Below, one piece after another: positions 17,558 through 20,095 of a stretch of DNA of 20,095 nucleotides. Origin of the DNA: Rhodococcus sp. IITR03 (GTDB lineage: Bacteria > Actinomycetota > Actinomycetes > Mycobacteriales > Mycobacteriaceae); NCBI GenBank assembly GCA_001017865.1, contig LATQ01000312.1, positions 1 through 20,095 on the forward strand. Direction: 5' to 3'. The translations under genes and the position numbers were made by a program. The stretch's first letter is position 1; every line of letters starts with the position of its first letter. The notes under the pieces were generated by a model. The model was not told the DNA's origin. It worked only from the letters and a program-made list of their open reading frames with translations, and made no database searches.

Positions 17558-18749
17558 GCCGGTAGCTGCTGGTAGAACGTGAACTCGTGGTCGGGCAACA
17601 GGTCGGGATGCAGAATTGCCACGAGGTCCGAGAGGATCAGATCGGGTCGCAAAACGCCCCGCTCGTAGAAGTCGTTGCCCCCGTTGGGGCCGAGAGCCTT
17701 GTTCGCGTTCCATACCCGGCCGGTGCCGACAGCGGCCAGCGAGCGGTACCGTTCGTCGTCGGCGAGTGCGTCACCGATCGACGTCCAGTTGTTCACCACG
17801 AGCCAGGTCGGCGCATCGGATGCTTCGGCGACCACAGCCTCGAAGTCGAGGGGAAGCGAGCCGGCGGTGGTCACGTCCTGCCACGGCCACTGCGCACCGG
17901 CGTCGCTGAACAACCGGCCCATGAAGCTGCCGCCGGAGGACATGTACCACGTGCCCTGTGCCATCCCACCCAGCAGAACGGGAGCCGGTTCCACGTCGGA
18001 GCTTTCGCCGCCACATCGAGATAACGGTTCCGGATATCGTCGTAGACCTGTGCCGCCTCTTTCTCCTTGCCGGTCAGCGCGGCCATCACCTTGATCCACT
18101 CTGCGCGTCCCAGCGGAGATGCCTCGAGCCACTCGGCATTGGCGACCACGCCGATTCCGGCCTCCCGCAGCTGGGCGTAGGCGGGATCGTCGGTGCCGCC
18201 GGTCATGAGAACGTCGGGTGCAGCGAGCACCACGGCTTCGGTGTCGATGTTGCCGCCCGCGGCATACTCGGCGACGGCGCCCGATTCGATGCGTTCGATC
18301 ACGGCGGGGTCGGAGACATAGGAGCCGTTCGAGACGCCGCTGAGGACGTCGAGCGCATCGAGTTCGGTCACCAGTGGCAGGTGGGTGGTCGAACCGGAAT
18401 ACAAGCTCGTGATCGGCACCTGAATCTGCTGGGCCGCGGCCAGTTCGCCCGACAGCTCCGGGGCAGGTGCACCGCACTTGACCAGCACGTACGACTCCGG
18501 TGGTGCCGCGGAGAACGGTTCGTTCACGGTGAGAACCTGGTAGCTCTTCTCGTAGGTGATCGAGAAGTTCTCGGCGTCGACGATCTCGGATTTGTCGGGG
18601 AAATAGTCGACCGAGGGGTCGAAGTCGGTGATACACCCGTCCGAGGCGTCGTTCTCGGTATCGGATGCGGTCGTCGAACACCCGGCGAGCAGAAGACTCG
18701 CCGAGGTCAGCGCGACCAGGAGCTTCGGGAAGGCTGCGCGTACACGCAT
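17554..18749 (-). CDS. ABC importer substrate-binding lipoprotein, TroA-like (one frame break)
   Basis: Extracellular binding lipoprotein of the minus-strand importer. The ATG at 18749 is preceded by GAGAGG about ten bases upstream. The signal sequence RAAFPKLLVALTSASLLLAGC ends in a lipobox with Cys24. The mature part shows FDPSVDYFPDKSEIVDAENF, SYQVLTVNEPF, ITSLYSGSTTHLPLVTELDA, DVLMTGGTDDPAYAQL, LLGGMAQGTWYMSSGGSF, and a C-terminal NGGNDFYERGVLRPDLILSD with LVAILHPDLL. This tail is typical of the siderophore/cobalamin TroA-like group in which the Asn-Asp-(Phe/Tyr)-x-Glu segment is conserved. About 398 residues are predicted; the frame breaks near 17987 (AAC CCG lost a C). First gene behind the third cobalamin riboswitch. 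Confidence 0.9.
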
Positions 18750-18793
18750 GGCGATTACGCCTCTCTCGGGGAAGTCCGCCCCGGGCAAGGAGG

Positions 18794-18889
18794 TACGGCG
18801 ACGGGAGTATCTGGCTCCCGGAGATCGCTCTCCGGTCACAGTGGCGGGACCGCGCCGGAATCGCACCGGCTTCCTCTGGCGTCGTCGTA
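18794..18889 (-). ncRNA. Compact cobalamin riboswitch upstream of the minus-strand importer operon
   Basis: On the minus strand: AGAGGAAGCCGGTGCGATTC, CGGCGCGGTCCCGCCACTGT, then the B12 box GGGAGCCAGATACTCCC (18804-18820). P1 pairs 18880-18889 with 18794-18803 with one mismatch. The region between CACTGTGAC and the B12 box is only a 6-bp hairpin with a GCGA tetraloop (18819-18834), so the aptamer is about 96 nt, shorter than the other two. A CGGGG/CCCCG hairpin at 18767-18783 lies between aptamer and ribosome site and may be part of the expression platform. Confidence 0.9.
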
Positions 18890-18901
18890 ATGACGGTGCC
18901 G

Positions 18902-18930
18902 AAATTAGCACACGCCGTGATACCAGTTCA
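18902..18930 (-). promoter_or_regulatory. Probable promoter for the third riboswitch
   Basis: On the minus strand TGAACT (18930-18925) and TAATTT (18907-18902) are 17 bases apart, a reasonable housekeeping-type promoter. It would start transcription a few bases before riboswitch P1 (18889). The -35 overlaps the stop codon of the upstream glycosyltransferase gene. Confidence 0.42.
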
Positions 18931-19744
18931 CGGTCGAGTGCGTACCCATCGCCGCTCCCGGGTGTCGAAAGCGGCGAGACCGAGACGCTCGAACTCGTCG
19001 AGCCACCCCCGCATCGGCCACCAGCCCCAACGTTGGTGGAACAGCGCGGCGTTGGTGAGGATGTCGTCGAGATGCTCGACCGGTGGGTTCGATACCGGGT
19101 GGTACTGGTGGAAGGCGTGGGCGCCGCCGACCCAGGCCATCGGCACTCCGGCGCGCGCGGCCTTCTGCCCGAAATCGGTGTCCTCGCCGCCGTATCCGCT
19201 GTAGGCGGTGCAGAACCCGCCGATGCGGTCCCACACGAGCGACCGGGCCGCGAACGACAGCGACCAGAACAATTCGTGCCTGTCGTCCAGCACGATCTCA
19301 CCCGAGGAGGGGAAGGGACGTGCCGGATGCGGATCGATCGAGTCGCCCAACCGGTCGAGGTCGTAGCCGCCGGTGTCCGGTTCGGACAGATAGGTGACCG
19401 GACCGTTGAGCAGCGCAGCCGGGTGCGCCGGCCGCCTCGGCATACCGTTCGATCAGGTCGGGAGCGGGGATGCAGTCGACGTCGAGGAAGACGAGCAGAT
19501 CCGACGACGCTCTCCGCGCACCCAGATTCCGCGCCTCCCCGACCGGCAGTTTCGCGGAGTCGACGTCCATCTCCACCACCCGCGCGGACGATCCCGCAGC
19601 GGCGACCACCTCCGCGACCTCCGGATCGCCCATTGCGACGACGATGTGCTCGTCGGGTGTCCGGGTGCTGCGTGCGACGCCGTCCAGTTGCCGTCGCAGA
19701 TGCGTGCCGCGACCCGCGGCGACGGTGACGACCGAGACCGTCAT
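18928..19744 (-). CDS. Family 2 glycosyltransferase (one frame break)
   Basis: A GT-A fold enzyme that moves a sugar from a nucleotide donor. The ATG at 19744 overlaps the upstream stop (ATGA). The N-terminus MTVSVVTVAAGRGTHLRRQL is the donor-binding start. VGEARNLGARRASSDLLVFL leads into the DVDC metal-binding DxD. GGFCTAYSGYGGEDTDFGQK carries the acceptor-side Glu-Asp, and AHAFHQYHPVSNPPVEHL follows. About 271 residues are predicted. The frame changes near 19430; unlike the other breaks this fits one inserted base, or two lost. No membrane segment. It is coupled to a second glycosyltransferase upstream, which suggests a cell-wall or secreted glycan pathway; the product is unknown. Confidence 0.88.
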
Positions 19745-20095
19745 GACCTCTCCGCAAGTTCGTCCACAATCGCCGCCGCGCGCCCCGCGGCACCGTCCAC
19801 CTGCCAGCGTTTCCATTCGACGGGGTCGAGGCCGCGTGCTCGCTCGATCAGTTCGGGCCAGCGGTCCGGGTCGGGCCACCCGTCGAGACCCACCGCGAGT
19901 CCGGCCTTGTCCAGAGCCGTTGCGGTGGAGTGCTGTTCGTCGAACGGTCGGGGCTCGGCGATGACGACTGCCGGTCGCGCGGCGGCCGCGATGTCGGCGA
20001 CGGTGTTCTGGCCCGCGTGCCCGATCACGACGTCGGCGCCGGTGAGGACGGGCCACGGGTCGTCGATCCACGGGGCCGCCCGCGACACCGAGACC
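19741..20095 (-). CDS. MurG-like (GT-B) glycosyltransferase, C-terminal part, 5' end off window
   Basis: The open frame runs in from the right edge and stops at 19741. The visible part is the C-terminal nucleotide-sugar-binding domain of a GT28/GT1-type enzyme: VLTGADVVIGHAGQNTVADI carries the His-Ala-Gly motif of MurG-like enzymes, and VVIAEPRPFDEQHSTATALD holds the donor-contacting Asp-Glu-Gln pattern. A short helical tail, WKRWQVDGAAGRAAAIVDEL, closes it. The start and the acceptor domain lie outside the window. It overlaps the GT2 gene as ATGA. It is probably not MurG itself, given its partner. Confidence 0.82.
   Translation of the reverse strand, partial: VSVSRAAPWIDDPWPVLTGADVVIGHAGQNTVADIAAAARPAVVIAEPRPFDEQHSTATALDKAGLAVGLDGWPDPDRWPELIERARGLDPVEWKRWQVDGAAGRAAAIVDELAERS

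Noticed and set aside
14946..18749. Annotation as a plain ferric-siderophore uptake operon
   Set aside because: The family motifs allow it, but the cobalamin riboswitch directly upstream and the cob genes nearby make corrinoid or cobalt the better-supported substrate. I see no iron-box-like operator.
17871..19793. A 640-codon minus-strand frame joining the glycosyltransferase region to the lipoprotein
   Set aside because: The first part is a wrong-frame reading of the GT2 gene and the riboswitch. The real lipoprotein starts at 18749 with a signal peptide and ribosome site.
1..20095. CRISPR arrays, tRNA or rRNA genes, insertion sequences, phage genes
   Set aside because: I looked for regularly spaced repeats, cloverleaf-like segments, transposase motifs and terminal repeats, and saw none. 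The only repeats found are the 11059-11116 palindrome and the 16403-16470 tandem unit.

Overview
The window looks like chromosome of a high-GC actinobacterium, most likely Rhodococcus or a close relative in the Mycobacteriales. The reasons are the strong G/C third-position bias, frequent GTG starts, and an aerobic cobalamin (CobG/CobN-type) cluster. Its divergent cobG-cobH-cobIJ / cobN layout matches what I know of mycobacteria. The theme of the window is corrinoid (vitamin B12) synthesis and import, with three separate cobalamin riboswitches.

Layout. (1) 1-2930, minus strand: cobG, cobH and cobIJ (cut by the left edge), joined by stop/start overlaps. (2) 2981-7550, plus strand: a cobalamin riboswitch, a possible 11-codon leader ORF, cobN (cobaltochelatase large subunit) and cobF. 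(3) 7533-11052: apparently unrelated genes, namely a class I methyltransferase, a 45-residue charged protein, two short-chain dehydrogenases and a four-helix membrane protein. (4) 11059-11185: a perfect 20-bp inverted repeat and what looks like the last 20 codons of a lost polysaccharide deacetylase. (5) 11306-14367, plus strand: a second cobalamin riboswitch followed by a lipoprotein / permease / ATPase importer. (6) 18889 down to 14389, minus strand: a third, compact cobalamin riboswitch followed by a five-gene overlapping operon of lipoprotein, permease, ATPase, FhuF-like [2Fe-2S] protein and an unrecognised protein. It meets the plus-strand importer tail to tail. (7) 18928-20095, minus strand: a family 2 glycosyltransferase and the end of a MurG-like glycosyltransferase.

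How they work together: cobG, cobH, cobIJ, cobN and cobF cover methylation, O2-dependent ring contraction and cobalt insertion in the aerobic pathway. The two ABC systems would import corrinoids or a cobalt complex, and B12 would repress cobN and both importers through their leader RNAs. The five-gene operon is the most interesting unit. It places an FhuF-type reductase, normally linked to ferric siderophores, under a B12 riboswitch, which suggests a reductive step on an imported corrinoid.

A strong caveat applies to the whole window. Fourteen of the nineteen genes are broken by single-base frameshifts. Nearly all are repaired by adding back one base, usually next to an identical base, and the repaired lengths all fit their families. 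I read this as base-calling error and annotate these genes as intact genes with frame breaks, not as pseudogenes.
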